A DNA stretch of 64,000 bases from Chytridium lagenaria (GCA_025449115.1 JAHLKC010000018.1:248001-312000), one strand, 5' to 3'; counted from the stretch's first letter, positions 10,847-23,788 are shown. Numbers and translations are program-made. The notes: generated by a model not told the origin, from the letters alone.

Positions 10847-12131
10847 ATGCACCTCCTCCATCGCAATCCGATCTCATCACATCGCCACCTCCATCCCCTC
10901 TCCAAGCTCCTTCCCACCCATCTATCTTGCTTCCGCACTTTCACCTCCTCCCCTCCCTCCCATATCCGTATCCACCACACCCCCAACTCCTCCTCGCCCG
11001 CCGCAACCGTCCACCCCCTCACCCCCCTCGTCACCCGCATCACCCTCCCCCCTTCAGGGCCCTACGCTCTCGATCCCTCCAACGCCTACCTCATCGGTCG
11101 AGGTCCTACCCGTCTCCTCATTGACACAGGGAACGGCCACCCCCTCCCTTCCCTCCCCGTCATCTCGCAGGTGCTTCTCACGCACGGACATTTGGGCCAC
11201 GCGGGCGGGTTGTATGAGTTGGATAAGGGGAGGGTTGGGGAGGGGGATGTGTTTGAAAGGGTCAAGGAGGCGGCGAGGAGGAGTGGGGAGGTTGGGAGAA
11301 ATGTGGTGAAGGATGTGAGGGAGTTGATGGAGGGGTTGACGGCCAGGAAAGGATTTGGGATGACGGTTTCCAAGATTCAGTCTCGGGGTGATCAAAGGGT
11401 TGAAGGGAGTGCACTTGAGTTTCTGAAACATGGTGATGTTGTTAAAGTGGATGGTGCAACGGTTGAAGTGGTTCATACGCCTGGACATTCTGAGGATCAT
11501 GCGTGTTTTTATTTGAGGGAGGAGATGGCGTTGTTTTGTGGGGATGCGGTTGCGTCGACTGCGTGGTCGCCTGCGGCTTATATGGAGAGACCAGGGTCGT
11601 ATACGGTTTTTGAGGATTTGAGGGCGTACGTGAAGAGTCTTGAAGGGTTGCTGAGGAGAGGGGATGTTGTGCCGAGGGTGTTGTATCCAGGACATGGGGA
11701 GGTTGTGGTTGATGGTGTAGGTGCGATAGAGAAGGCGTTGGAAGCGCAAAAGGAGTTACGACGACGCGCGTCGAGGTTTTGGGGGGTGGGACGGTGACGA
11801 CTGGGGAGATTTGTGAACGAGTGAATGGGATGGAGGTGAATGGGAGGGAGGTTGTTGTGAGGGGGCTGTGAAGATGGTTTTGGGGGAGTTGGAGAGGGAG
11901 GGGAGGATTGGGAGACGGTTTATGGCGGAGACGGAGGAGGGGGAGGGGAAGGGGAAGGGGATTTTGGGGCCGGGGGGGTTGACTATGGGACAGGTGTTTA
12001 AGGCTGTTAAGGAGGGGAGGAGGAAGGAGTGGAAGGCGGAAGTTGGGAAGGAGGGGAAGGAGGGGGTGAAGAGGTGGAGACCTGCTGAGAGACATCATAC
12101 TGTGCATCAGGGGATTGAACCTTGGGAGTGA
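10847..12131 (+). CDS. LACTB2-like metallo-beta-lactamase-fold hydrolase
   Basis: The LACTB2 family comprises zinc-dependent hydrolases; human LACTB2 is a mitochondrial single-strand endoribonuclease. The ATG at 10,847 starts a basic, Ser-rich, acid-poor leader consistent with mitochondrial import. Then come PSNAYLIGRG and LLIDTGNG, the metal-site block LTHGHLGHAGG, VVHTPGHSEDHA, LFCGDAV and LYPGHGEVV. The second metal motif is HxHxGH instead of HxHxDH: GGC stands where an Asp codon is expected (about 11,190). The first frame stops at 11,797. The winged-helix C-terminal domain of the family (VTTGEICERVNG, KMVLGELEREGRI) follows in other frames, and is joined if one G is added in the gggggg run near 11,780 and one in ggggg near 11,865. 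The end would then be TGA 12,131. Confidence 0.8.
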
Positions 12132-13823
12132 GGTCGTGTGGGTGTTGAAGAGTGGTTGATGCGTTTGTTTGCACGTTTTTTTGATATTTTTTGTTTTATT
12201 TTGTTTTGTTTGCATATAGAGGTGTGGTGGGTAGAGTATAACCTTTTGTGTAGATATTTTTATTTTACTTTTGGATCTACACCTTCTTTTTTTTTGAAGA
12301 GATGTGTACTTCAAAACAAACCGTAACTATGATGAATACAACTTTTTATGATAACAAGATGTGGTTTAAGAATATCATGAATCTCCCATTTGCCCATGCA
12401 TTTATTCATTCATTTAATATTATTATGTTACTAGTTATTTACATACATATTTTGTACTGTTTTCTATTCTACCTTGTCCCCATGGAAAATGAAGCAAGAT
12501 CGAGAAAAAAAAAAAAATAGAAAAAATAGAATGTATGAAATAATATGAATAAATAAATAATATGGGCAGTACAGTATACAACTTAAAATAAAATCCCAAC
12601 ATTAAACCCTAAAAAGCCCCGCCTTTGCACCCCTACTTAGATAATATCTCGGTTGCGCGTTACTACACGACGACGTTCGATGTTTAAACATCTCGGAATC
12701 TCAACAAATTTAAAAAAAATGGTGAAGCACGGCTGTCTTTCTTATGCGTAGATCAATCTTCCTTTTTTTAAAACATAACTGCAGCACAACACAAGTGTAC
12801 AGCCTATCACGTTCTCGACCACTGCAGCATAATATCACACGCTGGCGGGTGGCCTCTCCTTCATTAATAAGCTTAAATCGACTAACTTTCATATTACCCT
12901 GGAAAAAAGAAAATGTAAACCTCGTTTTTCGTAGGGAAAATGACAAAGAAATATAGAACGTCAAAACAGTTATCAACACCAATTTCCCTTGCTGCAACGC
13001 ATCAAGAGCTGTGAAGACCTCGACATGATCGCAACAACCTTGAGTTGGTACATGAAATCACGGTGAATGTGAACCGATTGCAAGAGGAGACGATGATGGA
13101 TGAAATTTGGGTTCTGGGTGATGTCCTCTCTGATTGCTTTCCCGATTGTATTTTACTGTGTATAAACTATGGTAAAAAACATAAACAATAATGCAAAGTG
13201 GAATGGGCTCTAAAAATCAATTCAACCTCCAGTTGGATTACACCTATCCTCTAAGGCGAGCTTTTAAGGTGACGCCTCTACTATCTTTCTCAATCATATT
13301 CCAGCTACCGATAAGGTGGTATAAGAAGGTGAAGGGTTCCGGAACCGCTGGATTTAATCCGAACTGTTTGCCAAAGTTCCCCATAGATCCGGAATTGACC
13401 CTTTTCCTTGTCCCACAGGCCCAAGACCCCACGACCTCGAGTCCTAATTAAAAAGACTCTGGAGGACCCCAATCCCATGAATGAAGCAACGGCAAGATTT
13501 TTGAACAGCAATCCCGCGGTGTCACAGTCTTATTTATGCCAACGGAATTAATATGAGCAGATCGAAGAGTATTAAGTAAAATAAACAATCAAATAATAAA
13601 TAAAGCAATAATAATATCCAGAGATGATAAATACCGAACAGATGATTTTCAAATCAAAAAATAAATTATTTCTTTTCACATTTTCTTTATGTAAAAAATT
13701 ATTTTGAAAAAAAAATAAAGATCGGAAAACTCCATCCTTCGGTGCTTGGTTCCATATTAAATTTCCATTTGCGAACCAGAAGGTAGACAAGAGACTCACT
13801 CCATAATCCGATCCTGACGCCGC
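12132..13823. other. Intergenic, no gene seen
   Basis: AT-rich, with A-runs near 12,505 and 12,715 and several short open frames lacking any recognisable motif. The 86-codon frame at 13,191-13,451 has no domain features and was not accepted. Confidence 0.45.
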
Positions 13824-13829
13824 ATGCCA

Positions 13830-13861
<32 letters not shown>

Positions 13862-16777
13862 TGTATCAGACGCCACCAGCTCCAACTCCTCTCATTCCTC
13901 CTCTGCAATCATGGCACATCATCATCATCATTCCCTACCCGCGCCTCTTCCTTCATCATCAATGCTTCCACCACCGTCTCCATCCCCTCATTCACATAAA
14001 TCAACCGATGACATTTACGATTCCTACATTCCTCCTCATCACAACTCTCACAACCCGCCTCATCACATCAATCCAATCCTTCCAACACCTCCATGGGGCG
14101 TATCACCGATCCTTTCAAATATCCAACACCACCTCAAATCCGAACACCTTCATCAACTCTATCATCAACCTCCCATTAATGACCATCAAAATCATCATCA
14201 CACTTACCAAACTCACGCCCACCAAACCGCATCTCAATCTTACCAACCTCAACAAAATCACCCTTACCAACCACAACCCCCTGTCCCCACCACCCAACCC
14301 TCAACCGACCCCCTCCACCTCCTTAAATCCGCCAACCTCGCTCTCCAACTCGAACTCCTCCGTCTCCGCAACCCCTCAACCCTCACAACCGGTCTCCTCA
14401 TCACAACACCATCAGGCATCCACTCAAACCCTCCTCTCCACACCCTCCTCAGCAGCGTCACCACCTTTGCAGACGCGGCATGGACATCCATTGTCCACCT
14501 TGATGATCGCGATGCCGTCATCCGGTTGTTTTATGGGACGGGGAAGGAGCATTGATGTTCCGCGTTGACGGACGTGGGTTGATGGCGGAACGGAACGAGT
14601 TTGAGGGGATCAGCGTTGTGGTTGTGAGGGAGGTGGAAGCGGGGCAGAATGTGGAGACTCGGGATGGGATGGTGGAAAGGGATGCTGGGGAAATGGGGAG
14701 AGTGGTGTCGTTACCTGGGAGTTCTATGAGGAGAAGGCAAAGGACCATGACGGTGCCGGTTGTAATGGGAACGCCTTTGAAGTCAACTGTGAGATCACCT
14801 GAGGAAGAGGATCCGAGGATGGCTGTCCCGTGCGATGGGGGAGTGGGGATTTGAGGAAAAAGAGGGAGGAAAGGTGGGAGGTTGAGGAAGGTGATGGGAG
14901 ACGTTCTTTTGGTGAAGATAATGGAGGGAGGGAGAGCGATGGTGGGAAACGAAAGGGGAGTGAGGAGAGTGATGGTGGCAAACGAAAGGGGAGTGAAGAA
15001 AGTGATGATGGTGGGAAACGGCAACGTGGACGGGTGACGACTTGGTTGGGTGGTGAAGGGAAAGTGGAATCGGGCATGGAGGCTGTGTGGAGAAAAGGGA
15101 GTAAAGGGATTGGAATGGGGACTTTACATTTTCGACAGTTGAATGGGGATGAATCTGCTACTGGTGTTTTTGTGGGAGGACGTGGAGAGATGGATGGGGT
15201 TTTGTTTGAAAAAGGGACGGAGGAAGTGAAGGAGAGCGGTAAAGGGTTGGGAGGACCGCGACCTGAGGGGTTTTCGGACGCGGTTGCGAATCTTGTGGAG
15301 GTTTTAGGGGATGATGATCGGATGGAGGAGACGATGGGTGATGGGGCTGTGGTGCGGTGCATCGGGGTGAGGAGGGTGTTGTGGCGAGACGGGAGGTGGT
15401 GGGGAGACGACAGACATATCCGATGGTAGTGTCCGTGTTTGATCCGAGACAGATATTGACGAGTGTGGCGAGGAGTTTGAAGGATGAGGCGACAAAGAGT
15501 GGATGTATTATACGATTGTGCTTCCCAGTTGAAAAGTTGTTGTTTTGTGGGTCTACTGTGATATTGGGGAGGCGGCGTATAACCTTATACGAATGTTTCT
15601 TGACGCGTTTATGAGGAAACGGAGGGGGAGTGGGGTGAGAGGGAGTGTTGAGGTTTCGATTGAGAGTGTGATGATGCCGTTGACGGTTGAAGTAGACGTG
15701 TTGAAACGGAGTGATGGGGTGACGAGTGTGGCGAGTTGGTTGAGGGTTTTAGTGCATTGCCCGGATTTAAAGGAAGGTGGGGAGGAGTTGTTTGGGTGGG
15801 ATGAAGGTGGGTTGAGAGGGTTGGGGAGGCTGTGAGAGGTGGGGTGCCTGAAGGGGTTGGGAAGAGGTGGACTGGTTTGGGAGGAGCGTGATTTGTCGGT
15901 ATCCTGTGATTGAGGGGGTGACGAGGGCTGGGGTTGGGTTTGTTATTGGAGGGGTTGAGGGTGTGCCTGAGGATGAGATTGATGAGATGATGCAGGGGGA
16001 GGGGACGGATGTTTTGGGGGGAGCGTGGATGGGGGCGTTGACGGGGTCGGTGCTTGGAGGAGGGAGAGGGGGCGTGGTAAAGGAGTGGAAGGCTGGGGGT
16101 AGGAGAGGTGGGGATAGGGAGAGAACCGGGCGAGTGGGTGGGTTGGTCGGTGGAGATGGGGGTGGAGAGGTGGAAAGGGGATTGATGTGGTGATGGCGGG
16201 TGAGGGAGATGGACGTGACGGTTCAAGCCCGAGGTTGGAGACGGTTGTGCAAGAAGTGAAGGTTTTATCGACTGGGAAATGTGAACCGGCGAAAAGGGTT
16301 TTGGTGGTTGAAGATAACAGTATCAAGTGAGTTTGTTTTTTTTCTACATCCCCCCACCTTATCTTGCTTTACTTTTCATGTTAATTATGCGTGCAACACT
16401 AAACATATTTCAATCTTACAGCCAGACCATTCTCAAACGCATGCTCCAAAAAGCCAACGTCTCTGCCTCGGTGGCCAGTGACGGTCTCTCTGCACTTAAA
16501 CTCATATCCCACAACTCACGACACTGACACCGCCTTCCGACGCGTTTGATCTTGTCTTGATGGATGTGCAGTTACCCGGTATGGATGGGTTGACGTGTAC
16601 AAGACGGATTCGAGAGATGGAGGGACGTTTGGGATTGGACGGGTTAGGATTATTGGGGTGAGTGGGAATGCGACAGAGGAGAGCGCAAGATTGGGGATGG
16701 AGAGTGGGATGGATGGGTATTTGATTAAACCTTACACAAAGGAAGATATTATGAAGATTGTGAATGGGGGAGGGTGA
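13824..16777 (+). CDS. Divergent hybrid histidine-kinase-like protein with C-terminal receiver domain
   Basis: This is a two-component signalling protein, probably cytosolic. The ATG at 13,824 opens a poly-Ser tract encoded by a (tcg)n repeat, then a His/Pro/Gln-rich region. A PAS-like segment follows (LLITTPSGIH to WTSIVHLDDRDAV, about 14,385-14,520). A weak ATPase-like region lies about 15,440-15,950 (DPRQILTSVARSL, then DIGEAAYNLIRMFLDAF). The receiver domain is clear: RVLVVEDNSIN, an intron at 16,327-16,421, QTILKRMLQKA, then LVLMDVQLPGMDG with the phosphoacceptor Asp, IIGVSGNA, and LIKPYTKEDI with the conserved Lys. I could not find an H-box with a phosphorylatable His. The frame changes repeatedly (about 14,550, 14,850, 15,420, 15,560, 15,840, 16,530, 16,630), so the middle is poorly resolved. 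Ends at TGA 16,777. Confidence 0.75.
13830..13860 (+). repeat. (TCG)n coding microsatellite
   Basis: About ten tandem tcg units directly after the start codon of the hybrid-kinase-like gene, encoding a poly-Ser run. Confidence 0.9.
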
Positions 16778-19194
16778 TCTCTTTTTACGTTTGGTGATAA
16801 AAAGTTGTTTTTCTTTTGTTTCACGTGTAGACATTTGTCTTTGTTGTCATTACTATCATCTGCGTGTATTTTTATGGGATCTTGTTTTGTTTTTGTTTTG
16901 TTTTTGTTTTTTTGCTTTGTTTTTGATTTGAAGCATCCCAGCAATCACTCCTCAAACTTTTTTTCTTTCTTTCATGTTTGTTTGTTTTTTTCCCTGTCAT
17001 TTCTGTGCATGTTACGTTCTGTCATTGTTTGTCGCATCTAGATATCTTTCTGTAAATAAATTGATCTATTCTCCTCCTGTAAAGTCTTTCTCTCGTTCTT
17101 TTTCTTCTTCGGATTTTATGTCATTCCTATTTCCCGGCATTACGTTGCAACAAACTAGGTATTCACATTTAACCTATAAAAAAAAGTTTAAAGTGGTTTC
17201 CAATTTGATTGACTTTTTTCTTTTCTTTCTTTTCCCAGTCCCGCATTTAAATATCGTTTCCATTCTAGTGTACTTTGCAACATTCAAGGGAAAATTAAAA
17301 AAGACTAAATGATTTAAAGTAATCGTTCATTTTAGTTCATTTTTTTAAGCACGACTTTACAAAAAACAAAAATAACTTGTCTATAGACTTGAGGAATTTA
17401 ACGTGTGGCATTGTCTACAGCAAGTGCCACTTCTATGTATTCCTTGTGTGGTGCTTGCTTAGGCCCAAAGCCAATTTCAAAGTGTAGGCGTTGTAGTCAA
17501 CGGAGCTTAAAGCAGGAGGGATTGATTTTGCTTGTGGAATGGAATGATTTGCTGCGAGCAGTTTTTGGATGGCTTCAGGAGATCCACCATCTTGCTGTGT
17601 GCGTTGGATCCAGGTGTGCTATATGCCTTGTACCATCACTAGCACCAACTTCTGCATTTTGTATTGATTCCTCGTTTTTCTTTTGCTGTGCCTATACGTA
17701 TCCGTGTTTCCCTTTTAATTGTCCTTTTAATGCTGATCGTCATTGAGCTACACTCTTTCATGTTCTGGACGTTTACCTCTGTCACGCTTACTAACCTTTT
17801 ATTTTTATGCGTAGACAGGTAGATAATATGTAAACCAAAGGTCAATAAGTATTTATATCATCTCATAAGTAAAATAAATATAGTGAAAAGATTAAAGACG
17901 CATAACAGCGAATCTGTTTCAAAAAGCAAACAAACGAGGAACTACTTTTTCCGGAGGTGCGTTTTAGTGTTGAAAAAAACAAACCTCTTTATACCCCAAA
18001 ACATCCGCAACTCATTGAGTGTTTGAATGCCACAGAAATACTGTCACCAACGGGAAGGGACAGAGGTTGCCTGACAAGGCCCTCACCAACATTCATATAT
18101 AGCAATGAATAAAGCTCTTATGTGCAGACTGTCAATAAATTAATTTATATTTTCACAGACTTCTGTAATCTCCAACTCTTTATCATTTCTAGAGATATCC
18201 ATCTTCAGTAGCAGCGAAACACTCCAATTTCGTATCTAGACAGAAAAATTACGCGAGACTTGTGGTTAAAATACCAACCATGCCTTTTTATTATCATCTC
18301 TCGTATTAGCCTAAAGATAGATACCACATTCTGAATGCAACTTTCCTATCACGTCTCCGTAGATATGGTATGAAGTTTCAATGGAATTAGTATTTATTTT
18401 CTCGCGGTTTTCTGCTGTTCAAGGCGGGCTGGTCACTTGCTGCATGATGGCGTTGCATGCTCTCTGTGCCTTTGAGGTGTCTTTTTGGCTAATGAATACG
18501 TTATTTATCATTGGAAGGAAGGGCGTGGTACTGGGTGGGTGTATTTATTACTAATATTTGAATGGACTCCATGGAACATTCTCAGACATTTTATTTAATT
18601 ATTATTTTATTACTAATAAATAATATTAATACTTGGATCACCACAGCCTCGTTTTCTTTTGTGATACAATATTATTTACCAAATAAATATATATAGATGA
18701 GCCCAGTTGGAATTGTCAAACTATAACAAGGCGTATTATTTATTTTATTTTATTTATTACATATGTATTTTATTTACTTATGACTGGCAACTTTAATAAC
18801 CAATCAAATGGCTGCTGAATGACATATTACAAATAAGAAAAATTAAGGGTGAAGACTAATGACAATTCTCACCAATGTATTTATTTATTTATTATTAATT
18901 AATTATTAATTATTAATTAATAAATTCATTCATTCACAGTCAATTGCCTTGTCACTTTCTTTTTTCTTCCCTTTTCCCTGGCCATTCATTATTGCCTTTT
19001 CCTTTCTCAATTATTTATTATTATTACTTTACTATTACTTATTATTATATAATATATCTATGGTCAATATACTTTTATTATTATTGAAATAATAAATATT
19101 CATAATAAATAAATTAAAAAAATAATAAGCGTATCCTGAGAGTCCGTCAATCCCTTTGCATCCAAGCCAACCACCACTGCTGTATATCTGATTA
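16778..19194. other. Long AT-rich intergenic region
   Basis: T-rich sequence to about 17,350, then mixed sequence, then strongly AT-rich blocks (18,590-18,800 and 18,880-19,130) built of attatt/taataa units. A 113-codon frame at 17,405-17,746 starts with a non-ATG codon and shows no recognisable domain. I see no gene. Confidence 0.5.
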
Positions 19195-21341
19195 ATGGCA
19201 ACTTACGATACCCCTCATCACTCGCTGCTACTCTCTCAACCTATCCTCACTCCACGTCTAGCTCTGCATCCATTTCTATGCATTGCACACCCACATGTCA
19301 CCACCAACTCTAGCACCACCCGTCGCTCTTCACAGGCAGACAGGAATGCCATGTTATCAGCTGGACCTGGAGGTGTTAGGTCAAGGTCCGGAAGTGTAGC
19401 CTCTTCAGTCTATTCGGGCACTGTCCCAACTCGAAAGCATCGTCTCAATTCATCTGCTTCTATCAGCGCCACCAACAATGTGTCCGAAGACATCCTCTCC
19501 TCTACTTCAACCCTTATTCCAACACCCCACCTTCATTGCCAAGACCGAGGGAGCGCACACTGTCCCAAGGCTCTGCCGCATCCGCAGCTCAAGACATTCC
19601 AGGGGACAGTACTGCTGCGAACCCGTCGTTGGACAGTTGGCTCTTGGAATTCCTTGCCAGCAACACCCACCTTCTTGGACATTTAGAACCCCTCAACATG
19701 CACCCATCGACGTCTACCACTACCACTACCACTTCTCCAGACTCTCCCCTTTCACTATCCTCCTCCACCATCACCCTCACTGCCGACAACAACACGCAAC
19801 AACCGTCTACCACCACCTCCAAAGTTTCAAGCCCACCCCCTTCACCACCTAAAAAGACCCCGTCTTGGTTCTCCTTCCTCTCCAATTCTCGTCGATCCTC
19901 CTCCTCCTCCTCATCCTCCTCCTCGGCCTCCCCGATTTCCTTAAAGTCCTCAACCACAACCGCCACCACCAACATCTCTGTCACCACCTCCCATGACACC
20001 GTCTCCCCTCAACTCATGTCCCCTCAACTTATTTCTCCCACTCCAGAAGTCCACCCCCCGTCTCCCTTCAACAGTCCGCTGCATGTACATTGTCGAACTC
20101 CGTCGTTCCATCCCGCAATACCCCATCCGTCGTTCCAGCACCGAAACACCCGCTCATCCCGTCGCACCACCTCCACCACAGCCTCTATCCGCAACGACAT
20201 GCCTGACATGGACATTCCAGACACCCCAAAACCTCCTGGAAAGAGTCTAGGCTTGGACGGGGGTGACCTTATTGGTCTCGTTGAAATCCGACCATCGACC
20301 ACACCCATGTCCATCGAATCTTCATTGTCGGCCTCATTCCACGGTCTCTCCATGTCTCCACGTATGGGGTCCACCACCTCCCTGTCTCTGATGGGTGGTC
20401 ACCTCTCATCAACAGCACCCACGTCCTCCCCGCTCTCCCATGCTGCTCACCTCGCAGCCGTTGCGGCAGCGTCAGGTGGTCCAGGTTCCTCAGTTTCTCT
20501 CCCACGTGATTTGATGGGAACGCGGAGAAAGCAACAAGCTGATCCAGAGGGTGATGAGACCTACCCCGATTCCCTGACTGGTGCCAATGACGACGACACG
20601 GACGATGAAGAACAAGTTGATGATGGGGTCCCTAAATTTGATTGTCCACATGTTTCAGCCGTGTTGTATAAACAGCATATGGGGGTGGGGTATTCGACGG
20701 AAGCTATCAAGGCCATTTTGTTGCATTTGTTTCGACGGGATCCGTTGGCGTCGACGAGTTTGAGGGGGAGGGGAGGGGTGAAGACGAGTTTTGGTCGGGG
20801 GTCGAGTGGTGTGTTGACGCAAGGTAACGGTGGGGACCGATATTTTGTGTTTGGAGAAAGTGGACGGTATATTGTCAATGCGTCTGTTGGGGGTGTCACG
20901 GCGGGGTTACCGTTTGAAAACATTACGTCTCCTTCTAAAATTTCCGCCTCGTTGCTCGACGACTATGCGCATGAAGATGGTGAAGAGAGTGATATTGATG
21001 ATGATGTGATTCCAGAGCTTGATGAAGACGTTGATGATGCGGAAGATGGAGATGATGATGGGGTTGCGTACCCTGATGGTGGGGTGCCTGGTTCGGCTGG
21101 ATCCACTTTGTCGCGACATGTGGGGAGGACGAGTATGGCTGGGGAGAGGGTGTTGGAACGGCTTGGATTTTGCGCGACAGGGAAGGTTGAGGAAGGAGGA
21201 CGGGAGTGGAGTTGTTTTGAGGTAGGGAGGGATGGGTTTTGGGAGGTTTGGGTTGGGAGTGGGGAGGAGGAGGAGGATGAAGATGATATGGGGGAAGATG
21301 GGGAGGATGAAGGGTTTGGGGAAGATGATGAGGATTATTGA
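19195..21341 (+). CDS. GNAT-like acetyltransferase-fold protein with long disordered insert (paralogue 1)
   Basis: The ATG at 19,195 starts a product whose N-terminus contains ILTPRLALHP, the beta-1 strand signature of RimJ/RimL-type GNAT proteins. A very long Ser/Thr/Pro-rich, low-complexity insert follows. The fold resumes with SAVLYKQHMGVGYSTEAIKA (cf. RGxGYxTEA acetyl-CoA loop, about 20,660-20,715), a second acidic insert (about 20,985-21,110), and VLERLGFCATGKVEEGG with ECxxFEV-like strands. It ends in an Asp/Glu-rich tail at 21,341. One frame change near 19,500 joins the N-terminal frame to the main one (one base missing). It shares this architecture with the gene at 22,952. Substrate and activity are unknown; the acetyl-CoA loop R-x-x-G-x-G/A is degenerate, so it may be a non-catalytic GNAT. 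Confidence 0.6.
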
Positions 21342-22333
21342 TGAAAAGTGTTGTGTTTGTGGATTTTAGAGGAAACGCGGTTCTTCCTCATATATGAAGT
21401 TTCTTTTTTTTTTTTTGTTGTTGCTTTTAATTTGTATTCTTTTGAGCTTTTGCGTGTTGTCTTCTTTCTCTGAGCGCGATTGCTGGCACGCCTCCATGGT
21501 TTTGTTTTTTATTTGAAGCCTCTTTTATTGGATTCTCCCACCCCATGTTGATTTTAGTGTTGTTGTTATGGATTTGTGGGTTTCTCATATTACATTATTA
21601 TATATCTGTAATCTATATAAAATAAGTGTTTTTTAGGGCATCATATTCATATCGTTCCTTTTTTTTTTTGTTGTTGTTTTCGTGTTGAAATTCGCGGTTG
21701 TCTTCTATGGACACGTGTATTGACTCATCCCCCTTGACAAGGATTTGAAATTCAACCACGAATCACCACTTTCCACCATGCAACTTTCCTCTTTTGTACA
21801 TGTGTAACTCTCCCCTCAGCCCACTTTAACCCTAACCATATTGGGAATGAGGTGTGTTTTAATATTAAGGCGCCTTCTAATTAAAGTTTTAGTCTTGGGG
21901 TTTGAACTCTCGATTTGTCGCCGATCTCTCTCTTATCGAAATTACTATTTATTTCGTCACGATTAAACCCCTAATCTGAGCGGTTGTTTTAGGGTTAGCT
22001 CTTTTCTATAACAATTACGTTGGGTGTGTTTTATGGTTTCTTGAAAGCGCGGATAATTTAAAGAAAGGGCAATAAAACCCCGTTGTTGGTGGTTGCGCAT
22101 TTCCGTTTTCTTTTTCTTTTCTGGAGGTCTGTTGACGATACGAGACTAGAACGACGGTTTTGTTTTTTTGGGAGTGGGAAAGGTGAGGTTTTGTTGCGTC
22201 TTTGTGATTTGATGAGTCTTTGTGATGAGGATGAGAGGGTGGGAAGATTGGGGGGAGTGGGGTGTGTTGCGGTTGAGTGTGGGATTGTTTGGGGTGATGG
22301 GAGTTTTGTGATGGTGTGAACTCGTGGATGATT

Positions 22334-22382
22334 GGATGGGATTTGATAGGATGGGATGGGATGGGATGGGATAGGATGGAGG
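22334..22382. repeat. (GGGAT)n microsatellite
   Basis: Tandem gggat units with a few variants (gggatttgatag, ggatag) within the intergenic region. Confidence 0.85.
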
Positions 22383-22548
22383 ATGATGTATGGAAGGATG
22401 GACTGTATGGATTGATGTGTTAACCCCTTTAACATTTCACCATTGTATATGGGTTTATCATCATCCCTCAAATTGTTAACTGGGTCTATCTCATGCCATT
22501 CGTCATCCATTTCTCATCAACCCCTTTCTTACATATAACCTCCAATCA

Positions 22549-22580
22549 CTCACACACACACACACACTCTCTCTCTCTCC
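22549..22580. repeat. (AC)n(TC)n compound microsatellite
   Basis: Dinucleotide cacaca run passing directly into tctctc. Confidence 0.9.
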
Positions 22581-22951
22581 CTGTTGATACGATATTTTAG
22601 TTTTGAAATTCGTCATCCATCACCCACCCATCATCACCCATCACTTTTACCTTTTTGAATGATATCATTTTAAATTCAGAAAAGAATTACGACAATTCCT
22701 TATCATCTTTTTTTGTTATTGAATACTTTGGATAGATATCATATCGAAACCACTCTTCATCCATTCTCACCTACATCATCCTTTTATTTCAATCAAAATA
22801 TCGACTCCAAACACTTTCCATCATCCATTCCATTCAGACAGCTTTTAAAAAAAGTATACATCGACAACTGCATCACTTCATCCCCTTATATACTTGCTTC
22901 CACACGATTCCATTCCATTCCATCGACTTCTACACATACAAGATACTTGCC

Positions 22952-23788
22952 ATGCGTACCATCTCAACAATAATGTGGTCAGATAAGCCTCCGTCCATCC
23001 TCAACGACCTACAACGGACTGTTCACACCCCTCGTCTAACACTCACCCCAATGGGTCCACCTAAACAAATCACTCTTACAGACGATGACTCCACATCAGA
23101 GGTAACCCCAATCCTCACCTTCTTACTCGCATTCTAACTCTTTCCTCCTTACAAAAAACAGCTTCCCCCTCTTCCCTCTCGCTCCCACAAATCATTCTAC
23201 CTCCTCCGATGGTCCATCGACCTCAAACCCTCCAAACCCTCCGCCGCAACAACAACCGCAGGCGAAGCTCACATCACCCTCGGCATTTCCACACCCCACC
23301 CACCCTTCCGTAAAGACTCTGGTCTCCCCGACATGGACATCTCACCACCCACATCCACCCTCTCCTCCACAGCCCACATCTCCCTTCACATCGACCCATC
23401 CCATCGTGGGAAAGGTCTCTCCCTAGAATCCCTCAAAGCCCTCCTCCTCGATCTTTTCACCGTAAAACCCACTCACCAACAACCCTCCACCCCCTCCCTC
23501 CCTTCATCAACCTTCACACCATCCCACGCATCACCACTTCACATCCACGATTTCTTTACACAACCAGGAACCTTGACGCGCATCATTGCCACCATCCCAC
23601 CCTTTTGCGATGCCGCTGAAAACGTCTTGGATCGTCTCGGATTCACCGTGACCGGGCATCGAACCTCTTGTGCTAACGAGGACGTGTTTGCATTGGACGA
23701 GGACAATGATGAGACGGTGAAATGGACCGTGTGGGAGGTGGAAAAGGAGGAGTTTTTGGCGAAATGGGTGCATGTGGAGGATGAATGA
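22952..23788 (+). CDS. GNAT-like acetyltransferase-fold protein (paralogue 2)
   Basis: The ATG at 22,952 opens MRTISTIMWSDK, then TVHTPRLTLTPMGPP, the same beta-1 signature as paralogue 1. An intron lies at 23,102-23,161 (gtaacc to aacag), and exon 2 continues without a break to TGA 23,788, about 258 residues in total. HISLHIDPSHRGKGLSLESL contains a recognisable acetyl-CoA loop (R-G-K-G, about residue 143), better preserved than in paralogue 1. The terminal VLDRLGFTVTGHRTS is the usual GNAT beta-6/7 region. The two genes point the same way, 1.6 kb apart, and look like a tandem duplication in which copy 1 gained disordered inserts. Substrate not predictable. Confidence 0.65.

Larger units (their letters stand above)
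21342..22951. other. Intergenic region between the GNAT-like paralogues
   Basis: T-rich 3' flank, then a ggatg-type pentanucleotide repeat (about 22,334-22,382) and an (ac)n(tc)n microsatellite (about 22,549-22,580). A 150-codon minus-strand frame across the repeats has no recognisable content. No gene seen. Confidence 0.5.

Noticed and set aside
11054..11749. Long minus-strand open frame (231 codons)
   Set aside because: Antisense shadow of the LACTB2-like gene; Arg/Pro/His-rich composition mirrors the sense codons.
13191..13451. 86-codon plus-strand frame
   Set aside because: No domain, no homology-like motif, overlapping minus frames of equal length; treated as chance.
17405..17746. Cys-rich 113-codon plus-strand frame
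   Set aside because: Non-ATG start, no regular Cys spacing, isolated in AT-rich intergenic DNA.
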